Assembly: GCF_900102635.1 (NCBI RefSeq)
Contig: NZ_FMZQ01000007.1
Span: 124,001-188,000 of the forward strand
Source of the DNA: Ectopseudomonas chengduensis
GTDB taxonomy: Bacteria > Pseudomonadota > Gammaproteobacteria > Pseudomonadales > Pseudomonadaceae
Direction: 5' to 3'
Length of the DNA stretch: 64,000 bases
The position numbers and the translations under genes were made by a program. Numbering within the stretch: the stretch's first letter is position 1; each line of letters begins with the position of its first letter. The notes under the pieces are model-generated. The model did not search any database, had not been told where the DNA came from, and was given only the letters and a program-made list of their open reading frames with translations. Positions 17,237 to 25,829 of the stretch are shown here, piece after piece.

Positions 17237-17794
17237 TTACTGTTCTTTACCCTGGTTAGCAGACCGCCATGGCAATGCATCAGGATCGCGCTCCTGGAAC
17301 TGGCGAACAAAGTCTGTTTCAGCCTTTAGGTGCAGCCTATGCACTTCCTGTCGCCACCTATTCAGTTCTCCCGGATCGAACAGTCCCAGTTGGTCACAAG
17401 CCTCAATGTACCCGCCTGCAGCGCAGGCTAACCGGAGCGCATTTATCGGGTGAGGTTGCACCTGGATATGATGTAGTCGTGCCTGAATATTGCCTCGCGC
17501 AATAGCCTCTTGAGCGCGCGTGTGCACGGCGCTTTGCTCATGAGCCGCGTCGAATAATCGCTGGCTCATTGCCGCTGCGGGCCATTCCGATAGGCTGGCA
17601 GAGCACATGCCCAGACTGTGCCGCTCTACCGCGCTCTGAAGGCTATTAGCGCCTACGGCGCAGATATCGCAAGCAGGGAGTTTGCAGTATCGCCGCGCCA
17701 CTTCGCCCTCCAGGCGTCGCCGCGCTTGGTCCCAGTCCTCTCCGGGGCGCGCATTTTTCTGCACGAAGTCTTCTTCAAGGTCTGGGGGGGACAC
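17237..17794 (-). CDS. Hypothetical Cys/His-containing protein
   Basis: A 185-residue soluble helical protein with a Cys cluster (CKLPACDICAVG) that might bind metal, and several His residues downstream. It overlaps no neighbour; the gene at 17807 ends 12 bp upstream, so both may share a transcript. No family recognised. Confidence 0.45.
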   Translation of the reverse strand: MSPPDLEEDFVQKNARPGEDWDQARRRLEGEVARRYCKLPACDICAVGANSLQSAVERHSLGMCSASLSEWPAAAMSQRLFDAAHEQSAVHTRAQEAIARGNIQARLHHIQVQPHPINALRLACAAGGYIEACDQLGLFDPGELNRWRQEVHRLHLKAETDFVRQFQERDPDALPWRSANQGKEQ

Positions 17795-17806
17795 TGATGT
17801 ACCTTC

Positions 17807-18106
17807 TTAGTTGCAGCGATTGGGCTCTGGAGCATCAACAGGAGGCCACGCAAGGTTATGGGACTCGCGAAGGGAATCTATATCGAACCTCTGACCGCTT
17901 AGTAGGAGAGCAGCGCCGCTGCGTGAGGTATAGGCAGACATTTTGGGGGATGGGTCACCATCATAGGGGCCAGTGACCAACATCGCGGCAGTCAGCTCTT
18001 GAGGGTTATCCTCGTACTCTCCCGGCGGCAGAATGACAGGCAGTTTCGGGTCAGTCCCAGAAGCGATCAAATCGCCGAGGTATTTGTGTAGTAGGCCAAG
18101 ATTCAT
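17807..18106 (-). CDS. Hypothetical protein
   Basis: A 99-residue protein. MNLGLLHKYLGDLIASG then LPVILPPGEYEDNPQEL recalls small phage or plasmid proteins of unknown role with a 'level/limit of detection' type beta core. The ATG at 18106 is chosen because the longer form would run into the previous gene. Confidence 0.45.
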   Translation of the reverse strand: MNLGLLHKYLGDLIASGTDPKLPVILPPGEYEDNPQELTAAMLVTGPYDGDPSPKMSAYTSRSGAALLLSGQRFDIDSLRESHNLAWPPVDAPEPNRCN

Positions 18107-18117
18107 GGACTGTATTC

Positions 18118-18363
18118 CTAGGCAATTCGATGAGTTAGCCATTCAGTGGACTCAGGCGCGAAATCCCGCCTGGGAATGATCTGCACGCAATGGCCAGTCT
18201 CGTATGCCGTTCTCGCAAATGCAAAATCAAAATCCCCGGCCATCGAGTTACAAATTACCAGTACATCAGGATCGGCGCGGAGCGCGGAGCCCAACACATG
18301 CTCGTACCTTTCGCCGAGCTGCTTGGCGTCCACTCCTACTACTTTCTGTATCCGTTGGCTCAT
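18118..18363 (-). CDS. Fragment-like protein resembling the PilT/GspE ATPase Asp-box region
   Basis: An 81-residue protein. ALRADPDVLVICNSMAGDF followed by AFARTAYETGHCV aligns by eye with the Walker B and Asp-box region of type II/IV secretion ATPases (ALRxDPDxIxVGExRD...A..AAETGHLV). The Walker A domain is absent and the catalytic Glu of the GE pair is replaced by CN. It is therefore either a decayed fragment or a domesticated binding domain. The ORF has its own start and a spacing typical of the operon. Confidence 0.45.
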   Translation of the reverse strand: MSQRIQKVVGVDAKQLGERYEHVLGSALRADPDVLVICNSMAGDFDFAFARTAYETGHCVQIIPRRDFAPESTEWLTHRIA

Positions 18364-18399
18364 TGTCGTTTTCCGTGATCAGTTTCGTTAGGTCAGAGG

Positions 18400-18690
18400 T
18401 TAATTCTTAACCTTGCGTACCCCAGGCCATCCCTTCAAAAGCAGCAGGGTTAGCCCTGTGCTGAAAGGCGCGACTGCGCACGCGGCGAATGGCGCACGGC
18501 TGTAGCTGGGAAGCAGAGCAAAGTTCGCAGTGCTGAGGAACAGGAAGAACATTCCCCAAGACCCGAGCGTGAACAAGCCGCCAGCCAAGAGGCCCTTGAG
18601 CAATGACTGGCCTTCCAGACCGAAGTAGGCTCCAACAACGAGCCAGGCTACAGCCACGACAATCTCTAAATTACCCGGCCTTACATTCAT
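18400..18690 (-). CDS. Membrane protein
   Basis: A 96-residue protein with three predicted transmembrane segments (IVVAVAWLVVGAYFGL, LLAGGLFTLGSWGMFFLFL, and one near LLLL). It is part of a minus-strand run of small genes from 20362 to 17237. No family recognised. Confidence 0.5.
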   Translation of the reverse strand: MNVRPGNLEIVVAVAWLVVGAYFGLEGQSLLKGLLAGGLFTLGSWGMFFLFLSTANFALLPSYSRAPFAACAVAPFSTGLTLLLLKGWPGVRKVKN

Positions 18691-18733
18691 CGCAGTTTTC
18701 CTCGATCAGGTGCATGCCTTCCGGTAGCTCGAA

Positions 18734-19024
18734 TTAGTTGGAGGCATCTTCAAGCTGCTCCACTTCTACTTGCTCAGGCTCTCGCCAAGCCGATCTGGCA
18801 ATCAATACATACGGCCAGGAAGACCAAAATCCGATCCAGGTAATGAAGCCATACCGCCCTTCAGCCGATACTCTTACTGTCAGTACCGAGTGGAGAACGC
18901 CCAATCCGATTACCGTCCAAAGGAGACCCCACAACGAGTAAGGCACCCAAATGGCGAAAATTAGCCATCCAGCTATGGCGGCGTTTCGGTGCTCAGCTCG
19001 ATCAAAAAATGGTTTGCGATTCAT
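18734..19024 (-). CDS. Membrane protein
   Basis: A 96-residue protein with two or three membrane segments (IAGWLIFAIWVPYSLWGLLW, GLGVLHSVLTV, WIGFWSSWPYVLIA) and an acidic C-terminus. The ATG at 19024 has GGTG nearby; a start 15 bases upstream is also possible. Confidence 0.5.
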   Translation of the reverse strand: MNRKPFFDRAEHRNAAIAGWLIFAIWVPYSLWGLLWTVIGLGVLHSVLTVRVSAEGRYGFITWIGFWSSWPYVLIARSAWREPEQVEVEQLEDASN

Positions 19025-19072
19025 CGGATTCACCCACATGGTTCAGTTGGAAAGGCTTAGTGCCGCTCTTCA

Positions 19073-20362
19073 CTAATCGAACCCCGCCCTACTGACCGGT
19101 AAAATTTCATCATTCAGGTCGCAGATGTTTTGAACAGCCATGTGCTGATTTACGCCGATCTTCCTACCAATCTTCATAAAATCCATCATCGTCTGAATGG
19201 GCGCACCACGAAGGTCGGTAAGCTCCCGTGCCTTGGCCAGATAGCGCATTGCTTCCGCTACCCGCACGGCAAGGCCGGTAATACTGCTGTCATAGAGCAG
19301 CGCAGCGCGACCAAACGATTGCGCGTCGTCAGTAGAGGCATTGTGGTGAAGAAGCGCGTAGCCAACCCACTGGCCCAACTCCGTTGCGTCTTCACGGTCG
19401 ACGCAGCTGCTTGTGGCTCGGCCAATCATGTAGAACAGGAAGTTATCGTCGCGGTATGGCGTCCAGCCATTGAGGTAGCAGCACTCCACTTGGTAGGTGT
19501 CGAACCATTCATAAAGCGAGGCGTCCGGGAGCACGTGTAACTCCGGGTACAGCGTGCGCAGCTCGGCTGCATCCTCTTGGCCGTACTCAGGCACTTCATC
19601 CCGCGAATCGATCAGCTGCTCCAGGCGTAGGCTATCGGTCAGATGCCAGAGACCAGTGGCATGGCTAATCGCATATTTCTCCGCTCGGGCACTTTGATCC
19701 TTCCAGGTCGTTTCCAATTCCTTCACTTGGTTGAAGAGGTCTTCCGATATTGGTTCGAAGCCATTTTCGTAGGTGACCTGCCCAAGTGCTTTGTAGGCGA
19801 AGCTCGCCGGCTCCAGATTTGTATCGATCTCTGGGCGCGGCGGCAGTTTCTCCAGCGCAAGCATTGGTTCATTCAGGGTCATGGGCTGGCCGCAAAAGGT
19901 GAAGTCACCTTTGCCCAGGATAACTTCGCCCAGCAGCAGGCGGGCGAGCGCTATACGGGCCTCGGCCTGGCACGGATAGGTGCCAGGCAACTGTGCATTG
20001 AAGGGGCGATGGCGAATCGCGATTCCGCCATCGATATCGTCGCAAAGTTCGTAGGGTTCGGGCACGATGTCCCACTCATTCACTGCTTCCAATGCGGTGA
20101 CGTGCGCGTCCGGGTAAAGCTCAAGCGCTACTTCATCTACCGTCTGGCCAGGCTGCTTCACCTGTCGCTCTGTGACCAGCGCTACCAGCTTCTCAAACAC
20201 GAAAACCTTGGTGCCGTTTACGAGGTAGGCAGCGTTGGGAATGCCTTCGATCTCTCGGAGCTTTACCTTGAGGTCATCATTGCGCCCGCCCATGTAGCAG
20301 CTGAACTCGTCGACGATAATGGCGCGAGGTACTTGAGGTTGTTGATCGGTGCTGTTCGTCAT
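19073..20362 (-). CDS. Large conserved-type hypothetical protein
   Basis: A 429-residue soluble protein. The first 50 residues (VPRAIIVDEFSCYMGGRND) read like a beta-strand nucleotide-binding or nuclease start, but no motif is decisive. The C-terminal half is helical. Its length and intact frame argue for a conserved role on this element. It is the first gene of the run from 20362 down to 17237. Confidence 0.5.
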   Translation of the reverse strand: MTNSTDQQPQVPRAIIVDEFSCYMGGRNDDLKVKLREIEGIPNAAYLVNGTKVFVFEKLVALVTERQVKQPGQTVDEVALELYPDAHVTALEAVNEWDIVPEPYELCDDIDGGIAIRHRPFNAQLPGTYPCQAEARIALARLLLGEVILGKGDFTFCGQPMTLNEPMLALEKLPPRPEIDTNLEPASFAYKALGQVTYENGFEPISEDLFNQVKELETTWKDQSARAEKYAISHATGLWHLTDSLRLEQLIDSRDEVPEYGQEDAAELRTLYPELHVLPDASLYEWFDTYQVECCYLNGWTPYRDDNFLFYMIGRATSSCVDREDATELGQWVGYALLHHNASTDDAQSFGRAALLYDSSITGLAVRVAEAMRYLAKARELTDLRGAPIQTMMDFMKIGRKIGVNQHMAVQNICDLNDEILPVSRAGFD

Positions 20363-20425
20363 GCCTGTTCCATCCTGCTACTTGTGCGCGGTCGAAGCCG
20401 TCTGTGTCTATAGGGCTTATTACCC

Positions 20426-20638
20426 CTACCCATGCATACCGTGACGTTGCATCAGAACAGACGTGGCCGAACGCTGCGGCTCAACCATGTAATCCAAGAG
20501 GTGCTCTGCATTCACGTCGGCCACCTCGTTATACGCTTCCTCGGGGGTTATCCCGTAATGCGCCGCGATGGATTCGAGGATCAAGGCCTTAGCCTCACTG
20601 TCGATTTTCGAAAGAAACTGAGCGTTGCGATTGGCCAT
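20426..20638 (-). CDS. Small hypothetical protein under palindromic operators
   Basis: A 70-residue helical protein (SKIDSEAKALILESIAAHYG). It lies just downstream, on the minus strand, of the operator pair at 20667-20723 shared with the 22862 gene. This suggests that it is regulated with that gene or encodes part of the control circuit. Confidence 0.5.
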   Translation of the reverse strand: MANRNAQFLSKIDSEAKALILESIAAHYGITPEEAYNEVADVNAEHLLDYMVEPQRSATSVLMQRHGMHG

Positions 20639-20666
20639 AACGTTCTACCTTGAGGCGCTGCGATAG

Positions 20667-20723
20667 CCATAGTTTGTTCTATGGTTCAATTAAAAACAAG
20701 ACAATGATTGAACTATTGTTCAA
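20667..20723 (-). promoter_or_regulatory. Operator/promoter pair of the TTGAAC-N4-GTTCAA type
   Basis: TTGAACTATTGTTCAA (20708-20723) is a perfect palindrome of 6-bp arms. A second, diverged copy lies at 20674-20690 within CCATAG (20667-20672) and CTATGG (20679-20684). Between them is an A-rich AAAAACAAG segment that is also present between the operators at 23091-23142. Confidence 0.6.
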
Positions 20724-20747
20724 ATCACTGGCTTGATGCCGGCGTAA

Positions 20748-22016
20748 TCAAAGGCGCGGCCCGCTATGGGTTTTTGATGATGTAGCCGAGACCTCTACTG
20801 CTTGTGCGAAGCGCTGCTGGGGCCCGCTACATGCGGCTGTCAGTATTCCGACCTCCAGCGGCGGCATGCCGGCCTGCTGGAAGTAGCAGGCTGCTTGAGC
20901 GGTAACAGCCACTACCTGCTCAATGACCTGGGTAGCTTCCATCTTGGTGAGGCCGAATCGTTCGCACATGGACAGCGCATTCGCGAAGGTTGCAGCTCGA
21001 CCCTGCGCGCCAACGATCAAGGCGAGGTCCGCCGTCTGGTCTGGGTGGGGCAGCAGGTCAAACGCTGGCGCAAGCCGATATTGATCCCGACCCTGGTGCA
21101 GAAAGCCATGGTTCTTGAGATGGTCGTCAGTGTTGCTGATCGCAACGTTGAACACCATGCGTCGATACAGGTCATGCAGGTCGGCCTGGGCATCCTGGCT
21201 GATCTTCTGAATGACGGCAGCCAGGCGTAGGTAGCTGACTGGCCCCTCCACGTCGCCCGGTCGCATGCGATCCGGAGCGATGAGTGCATTCGCGCTGAGG
21301 TAGTGCCGGCGATTCTCTCCTTCGCGGTCGAAACGCTCGATCAGCAGCACCGTTCTGCCGTTCACCGTGTGGAGCTGGTGACCCGGAACTGGAATGCCCG
21401 CATCGCTGGCCATCGACAGGCTGGCGAACTCAGCGCGTGGCTGATTGAACACGTCATCACGCCGAGAAAGCTTGGCGATGTACTGCTGCTCGCCGAGGTG
21501 AACCGTTACCTTGGGTCTCGCGCCTCCCATGGAAGAGCCGTAGACCAGCAGCTTGGCCAGAGCGTCGTCCAGGTGGTCCGGTAGCTCGCCACGGTCGATT
21601 TCGTCGGCAAGTTCCAGCAGTTGCTCCAGCTCAGAGAACGAAGGTACAGGTACAGGAGGGGTCACCGCGTGGCGCGAAGCCGAAAAGAGGAGGCAGCCTG
21701 CACCTGCGCCGCGAGAAGCAAGTAGCCATTCGATCTCGTTGGCTGGGGCTTGCTTGTGAGTAGCGAGGAGCACCTTTCTCCCCCAGTTGTCGGGAGTGGC
21801 GTCCTCGAAGCATCCCCATAGCTTTGGCGAATGCTTTTCGCCAGGTGATAGCGGGAGATTCAACGGATCGACGGAAAAGGCGTCCGGTGAACCAAGCCAG
21901 CTCTGTGCGTACGCAAAGCGAAGCCCGGAGTGGTCTTTAGCCAGGATGCCCATGGGGCGAGGCTCCCCGTTCAGGGCTGCGAAAACGTAGGCTTTAGAAA
22001 TTGGTGTCCAGGTCAT
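20748..22016 (-). CDS. hipA: HipA-family serine/threonine kinase toxin
   Basis: A 422-residue HipA-like kinase. YGSSMGGARPKVTV is the conserved glycine-rich ATP loop, KLSRRDD holds the lysine, and NVAISNTDDHLKNHGF with DLLPH forms the catalytic loop and metal-binding region. Family members phosphorylate targets such as glutamyl-tRNA synthetase and slow growth. The gene overlaps hipB by 23 bases. Length and motifs are those of an active enzyme. Confidence 0.9.
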   Translation of the reverse strand: MTWTPISKAYVFAALNGEPRPMGILAKDHSGLRFAYAQSWLGSPDAFSVDPLNLPLSPGEKHSPKLWGCFEDATPDNWGRKVLLATHKQAPANEIEWLLASRGAGAGCLLFSASRHAVTPPVPVPSFSELEQLLELADEIDRGELPDHLDDALAKLLVYGSSMGGARPKVTVHLGEQQYIAKLSRRDDVFNQPRAEFASLSMASDAGIPVPGHQLHTVNGRTVLLIERFDREGENRRHYLSANALIAPDRMRPGDVEGPVSYLRLAAVIQKISQDAQADLHDLYRRMVFNVAISNTDDHLKNHGFLHQGRDQYRLAPAFDLLPHPDQTADLALIVGAQGRAATFANALSMCERFGLTKMEATQVIEQVVAVTAQAACYFQQAGMPPLEVGILTAACSGPQQRFAQAVEVSATSSKTHSGPRL

Positions 22017-22332
22017 TGTTCTGCTCTCCGCGAATTCGTCTTGGCTGGTGGGCCCTTTCCATGGTTATGCCGACTTCATCTGAAGACGGGGAGGCGACCA
22101 GTGCGAGGTCACCCTCCAGGTTCATTGCGCTCAAGACAGCCGCAAGTACTCCGATGCCCAGGCCTGGCTCGCCTTTGGCAAGGCGTCTGTAGGTTTGCGG
22201 AGTAATCCCTGATCGGCTACAGACGGTCTCAATCGACAAGCGTCGGCGCTTGCGTGCCAATTCAATATTCGCCCCGAGCTGGGAGAGTAGGGATAGGGTC
22301 GTTTCTGGCAAAAGCGACTTGTGCTTTCGCAT
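21994..22332 (-). CDS. hipB: HipB-like XRE antitoxin
   Basis: A 112-residue protein with an XRE helix-turn-helix (ELARKRRRLSIETVCSRSG then TPQTYRRLAKG, residues 24-55). It would bind the inverted repeat at 22339 and neutralise HipA. It precedes and overlaps hipA, the normal order. Confidence 0.85.
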   Translation of the reverse strand: MRKHKSLLPETTLSLLSQLGANIELARKRRRLSIETVCSRSGITPQTYRRLAKGEPGLGIGVLAAVLSAMNLEGDLALVASPSSDEVGITMERAHQPRRIRGEQNNDLDTNF

Positions 22333-22338
22333 GATACT

Positions 22339-22365
22339 TCATCCTTTAGGCCTTTGAAGGGATGA
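22339..22365 (-). promoter_or_regulatory. Likely hipBA operator
   Basis: Inverted arms TCATCC (22339-22344) and GGATGA (22360-22365) lie immediately upstream of hipB. CCTTT half-sites repeat inside and just beyond (22343, 22351, and TTTAAAGG near 22376). This fits HipB autorepression. Confidence 0.5.
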
Positions 22366-22460
22366 TATATCACTCTTTAAAGGTATGCCAGGCGATGCAC
22401 TCACTCCTGCGAGGCCGCCACAGCCGCCGGCACGAGTGAATTGACAACAGCTGTGCGCAG

Positions 22461-22841
22461 TCAGGGACCAAGCCAGACTCGTTGGCGATCAGACCAGTCG
22501 TAGAGCTGGTCGAGCATGTTGTTCAGGTCATCCAGCGGGGTGAAGGCCGTCTCGCCTTCGTAGCTGTCAGGCTCCTGCGCTTCCATCCCCTCAACGATCT
22601 CCAGCAGCGTGAAGTCGACTCGACTTGAGCCGTACTCAAGCCATGCTGTAGGAACACTGCTGCGAAGAAGAGCGCCGATCCTGTTGGCCACCTTGGCGGC
22701 GTGCTCATTTGAGGTGTTGGACTGATCTTCATGAAGGATCGATTTGATGTCGATGGTCATGTCCCACACAGGCTTACCAGCGGTGCGCCGTTCAGCGGCC
22801 ACCCGATGGTTCTCTACGATGCTTTCGATAGTGCGAGGCAT
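22461..22841 (-). CDS. Hypothetical protein
   Basis: A 126-residue soluble acidic protein (PLDDLNNMLDQLYDWSDRQRVWL at the end). It is separated from hipBA by a 128-bp gap and follows the 22862 gene by 20 bp. No family recognised. Confidence 0.45.
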   Translation of the reverse strand: MPRTIESIVENHRVAAERRTAGKPVWDMTIDIKSILHEDQSNTSNEHAAKVANRIGALLRSSVPTAWLEYGSSRVDFTLLEIVEGMEAQEPDSYEGETAFTPLDDLNNMLDQLYDWSDRQRVWLGP

Positions 22842-22861
22842 GGTGCTGTCCTTTCACCTGG

Positions 22862-23059
22862 TTAGTACGGGGTCATATGCGGATGCGCAGCGGAGACACG
22901 CTCGAAAGCGGTCCGCGTGAGTGTGTAGACGTTAAAGGGTTTGCCCTCAGCCTGCGAGTGCTCCGCGATGATCCCGCGACCGGCTAGGGTGAGGCCGGCG
23001 GTACGGACGACGTGGCGGCGACGAATGCTGCTGTAGGTGTACTCGATGGAAGAGGGCAT
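22862..23059 (-). CDS. Small hypothetical protein under palindromic operators
   Basis: A 65-residue basic protein (EYTYSSIRRRHVVRTAG). It is the first gene downstream of the operator pair at 23091-23142. It may be a small DNA-binding or regulatory protein, but no motif proves it. Confidence 0.45.
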   Translation of the reverse strand: MPSSIEYTYSSIRRRHVVRTAGLTLAGRGIIAEHSQAEGKPFNVYTLTRTAFERVSAAHPHMTPY

Positions 23060-23090
23060 GATAGATACCTGGCGTCAAAATGCTCGTCTA

Positions 23091-23142
23091 GTTTGAACTG
23101 TGATTCAAACAAAAACAAGCAATATATTGAACCATAGTTCAA
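23091..23142 (-). promoter_or_regulatory. Operator/promoter pair of the TTGAAC-N4-GTTCAA type
   Basis: GTTTGAACTGTGATTCAAAC (23091-23110, 7-bp arms) and TTGAACCATAGTTCAA (23127-23142, 6-bp arms) flank AAAAACAAGCAATA. The same layout and filler occur at 20667-20723. Confidence 0.65.
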
Positions 23143-23175
23143 ATGGCGGCAGGTGACCCGCCGCCGAACCATGCG

Positions 23176-23700
23176 TCAGGCGTCTCTGTCGTTGCGCAGT
23201 GGGATGGTCGTTGTCACGTTAGCGAGAATCGCTTCGCGTAGCTCGCCGCTCTCATCGAGTAGTTCGTGCCGCTGCGATGTGCCTGGTGCGTTCAGCATCA
23301 TCTGATGGATTTTTTCCGCATCCTGGTAGCGGCCGTTACGGAAGCCGGGCAGCTCCCATAGGTAAATCGAAGCCACTTTGGCGGCCTCTAGCGGAAGCTT
23401 TTTCTCATCCAGGGCTTTGCCGAGCGCAAAAGAAGTTCCAGTTGCCACATCAGGGGCGAGTTCTATGAGGGTGTGAAGCCTTCCCATGAGCTTCTGCACG
23501 TAAGGATCATCGAGACCATATATGTGCGGTGTGACGGTGGCAGCTTTCGTTGCGGCTGCCACTGCGGTGTTCCAGTCGCGATATCCGTGAATCGCGGCAA
23601 CTGCCTCCAGGGACATGGAGGTTGAGAGCGCGATGTTATTGGACTTCAGGTGCGTACGAAGGCGGCGCGCTTGAGCCTTAAGCTCTTCGGCGTTGTGCAT
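23176..23700 (-). CDS. Hypothetical protein with KAQARRL N-terminal motif
   Basis: A 174-residue protein. The start (AEELKAQARRLRTHL, then LEAVAAIHGYRDWNTAVA) matches a short helical module found before various domains in plasmid proteins and is similar to that of the 3762-4688 gene. The rest is helical and unassigned. The ATG follows GAGGATTTGACC. Confidence 0.5.
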   Translation of the reverse strand: MHNAEELKAQARRLRTHLKSNNIALSTSMSLEAVAAIHGYRDWNTAVAAATKAATVTPHIYGLDDPYVQKLMGRLHTLIELAPDVATGTSFALGKALDEKKLPLEAAKVASIYLWELPGFRNGRYQDAEKIHQMMLNAPGTSQRHELLDESGELREAILANVTTTIPLRNDRDA

Positions 23701-23905
23701 GGTCAAATCCTCATAATAGTCAGCAGGCCTAGAAGGCTGTCGTCCCTCCGTTGCGACGCGCTGACAAGAGTCAACCACGCTGCGGGATACTTGCTTTCAC
23801 CATGCCATAGTGGCGGAGGGGGCGGGCAGCAAGCGGCCTACTCCAATAATACTCAAGACATCAATTGGCGCAACCCTGAAAGGTATCAACACTGAAAAGT
23901 CGAAC

Positions 23906-23935
23906 TTGCCAAGGTAAGTTCAAATTACCTATAAT
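23906..23935 (+). promoter_or_regulatory. Promoter with shared GGTAA-N7-TTACC element, copy b
   Basis: TTGCCA (23906-23911), then GGTAAGTTCAAATTACC (23913-23929, perfect 5-bp arms), then a consensus TATAAT (23930-23935). The -35 to -10 gap is 18 bp. The transcript would start a few bases before the 23961 gene. This is the clearest copy. Confidence 0.75.
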
Positions 23936-23960
23936 CGGGTCTCGAATAGCGAGGTGCGCG

Positions 23961-24278
23961 ATGACCGATAGCAACCCAAACCCAGTGCTTCCGAAGGACG
24001 TTGCGGCCTATCTAGCGCAGGCTTCTGCTGAGATTGCGCGGGAGCAAGGTTTCGCCCCGGCTGGTGAGGCTGACGTAAGTGGTTGGATGCTTGAAAACAT
24101 GCCCGCAATCGTGGATCGCGCCCGCAAGCTCCAGGAAAGACTGCTGCTCAAGATTCACACCGGCAACACTATGACCATCCTTGAAAAGGTGATCGGTTCA
24201 CGTGTGTGGGCGCAAGTGCAACATGGGAAAATTACTCAAAAAGCCAATCGCGTGATCAACGCCGCATTATTGGCTTAA
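23961..24278 (+). CDS. Hypothetical helical protein
   Basis: A 105-residue protein preceded by GAGGTGCGCG. Helical throughout (DVAAYLAQASAEIAREQG; VDRARKLQERLLLKI). It is the first gene of a plus-strand operon that runs to 26583, driven by promoter copy b. Not recognised. Confidence 0.5.
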   Translation: MTDSNPNPVLPKDVAAYLAQASAEIAREQGFAPAGEADVSGWMLENMPAIVDRARKLQERLLLKIHTGNTMTILEKVIGSRVWAQVQHGKITQKANRVINAALLA

Positions 24279-24298
24279 GTCGAGCCTGGAGTGACTAA

Positions 24299-24715
24299 AT
24301 GAAATTCTATCGTTTTCGCCTGGATCAGCCACCTATTACCCCCAACGAGCTGAAGGCGATGCGCCGTTTTACGTCCGCCGCAATCGCTCTCGTGGTCCTG
24401 ACCTGCATTTCTCTTTTCTTGATCGGAATTGGTTTGGTACATCTTCTGTTGTTGCCTTCCGGATTTGTGTTGCTGTTCCTCCTCCATAGCACTACTGCTC
24501 TTCGTGATGCGGATGCCGATCAGGAAAATAAACTGGTCACAATGCGGGAGAATGGCTTTCTCGATGAAGCGCACTTGGGCTTTGTTCAGCAGGTTGCACA
24601 GCTCAGCCGTCGCCTGACCTATGGTGAGGCCAGGGGCCTCATAGAAGGTGCCCGCGAGGCTGAGATGAAGCGCCGCCGCAGTAGCCTCTACGAAACTCAT
24701 CGTGCCGAGCGTTGA
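24299..24715 (+). CDS. Two-helix membrane protein
   Basis: A 138-residue protein with two adjacent transmembrane helices near residues 25-65 (AAIALVVLTCISLFLIGIG, HLLLLPSGFVLLFLL) and a long charged cytosolic tail. No family recognised. Confidence 0.5.
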   Translation: MKFYRFRLDQPPITPNELKAMRRFTSAAIALVVLTCISLFLIGIGLVHLLLLPSGFVLLFLLHSTTALRDADADQENKLVTMRENGFLDEAHLGFVQQVAQLSRRLTYGEARGLIEGAREAEMKRRRSSLYETHRAER

Positions 24716-24726
24716 AAGAGGCCCGC

Positions 24727-25158
24727 ATGACAAGAAAGTCGACAATCACCGATGTACGCCCTGCTGGCGCTGAGCACCAGGTGGTGACCGTCGTAAGCAA
24801 GGGGCCGAAGGGGAAGCGGTGCTATCGACGCACTCCATGCGCTGACTGCCCATGGCGGGTTGACGCGGTAGGCGTATTCCCGGCCGAGGCCTTCAGGCAC
24901 TCAGCATCGACCGCCTACGATATGGCTGAGAACACCTTCGCATGCCACTCCTCTGGGACCAAGCGCCCGGCTACCTGCGCAGGCTTCCTACTGCGTGGCG
25001 CTGGACACAATCTGTCTGTCCGCCTGGCGTATATCCAGGGGCAGATTCAGGATGATCTGGATGACGAAGGGCTTGAGTTGTTCGACAGCTACCGTGAAAT
25101 GGCAATTGCTAATGGGGTTGACCCTGGTGACTCCGTGCTGGCGAAGTGCAGAGACTAA
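24727..25158 (+). CDS. DUF6283-like cysteine-rich protein
   Basis: A 143-residue protein with conserved cysteines in CADCPWR, TFACHSSG and ATCAGF, the pattern of the DUF6283 family common in phages and plasmids, likely a metal site. The ATG at 24727 follows AAAGAGG. Function of the family is not established. Confidence 0.6.
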   Translation: MTRKSTITDVRPAGAEHQVVTVVSKGPKGKRCYRRTPCADCPWRVDAVGVFPAEAFRHSASTAYDMAENTFACHSSGTKRPATCAGFLLRGAGHNLSVRLAYIQGQIQDDLDDEGLELFDSYREMAIANGVDPGDSVLAKCRD

Positions 25159-25169
25159 AGGACATGAAA

Positions 25170-25403
25170 ATGAGCGAGCAGCATATAGAGCTTAGCGGCG
25201 AAGAAATTGAAATGGTGCTTCGTCATCGAGCGCGCTGTAAGTCGCCTTGGCTAAGCCGGATCACGCGCGCAGGGCATGTCCTGGTGTGTTCTATTGTTGT
25301 TGTTACGGTTGCCGTGGCTTGGTTCCAAGCCGCCAATTTGGCAGATGACACAACGGAGGCTTTGCCAGCACCGCTGTCATGGTTCTATGGATTGATCCAT
25401 TGA
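25170..25403 (+). CDS. Single-pass membrane protein
   Basis: A 77-residue protein with one transmembrane helix (HVLVCSIVVVTVAVAWF) after a charged cytosolic N-terminus (EEIEMVLRHRARCK). The start is placed at the second ATG because AAAGGAC is best spaced for it; the ATG six bases earlier is possible. Confidence 0.5.
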   Translation: MSEQHIELSGEEIEMVLRHRARCKSPWLSRITRAGHVLVCSIVVVTVAVAWFQAANLADDTTEALPAPLSWFYGLIH

Positions 25404-25457
25404 GCGCTCGCCCCGCTACCGTGCGGCAATTATGTTCGCCTTCGGTGCGTTCATCAC

Positions 25458-25829
25458 ATGGATGAGCAAATGAATACGTCCAGCATCGAGGTGCTGGCCA
25501 GCGCCTGGGCACGTCTCGCCGAGGAAGCGGGTTTTCCCGCCGACTACAAAGGCACGGCTTCACCGGAGGCGCATCAAGCCAGCGAGGCCATTCACCAGCG
25601 GATTAAGGAGCACATCGCCGCCACCAATGACATGCGCCTGTTCGGCCTGCTACATCTGCTGGGGCAGTCGTCGCTGCGCATGGAGCAAACGCTGTGGCCA
25701 GAAGAATATGAGCGGATGACCTGCGAGGTCGAGGAAGCTCTCCGAGAGGCCGACGACTCCAGCGCCAAGTCGTACACCCACGAAGAAGCCATGCAGGCAA
25801 TTAATCCTGATCATCCCGAGGCCTACTAA
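25458..25829 (+). CDS. Hypothetical acidic protein
   Basis: A 123-residue helical protein. Its stop overlaps the next start (TAATG). An internal ATG at 25470 has a GGATGAG site and may be the true start. No family recognised. Confidence 0.45.
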   Translation: MDEQMNTSSIEVLASAWARLAEEAGFPADYKGTASPEAHQASEAIHQRIKEHIAATNDMRLFGLLHLLGQSSLRMEQTLWPEEYERMTCEVEEALREADDSSAKSYTHEEAMQAINPDHPEAY

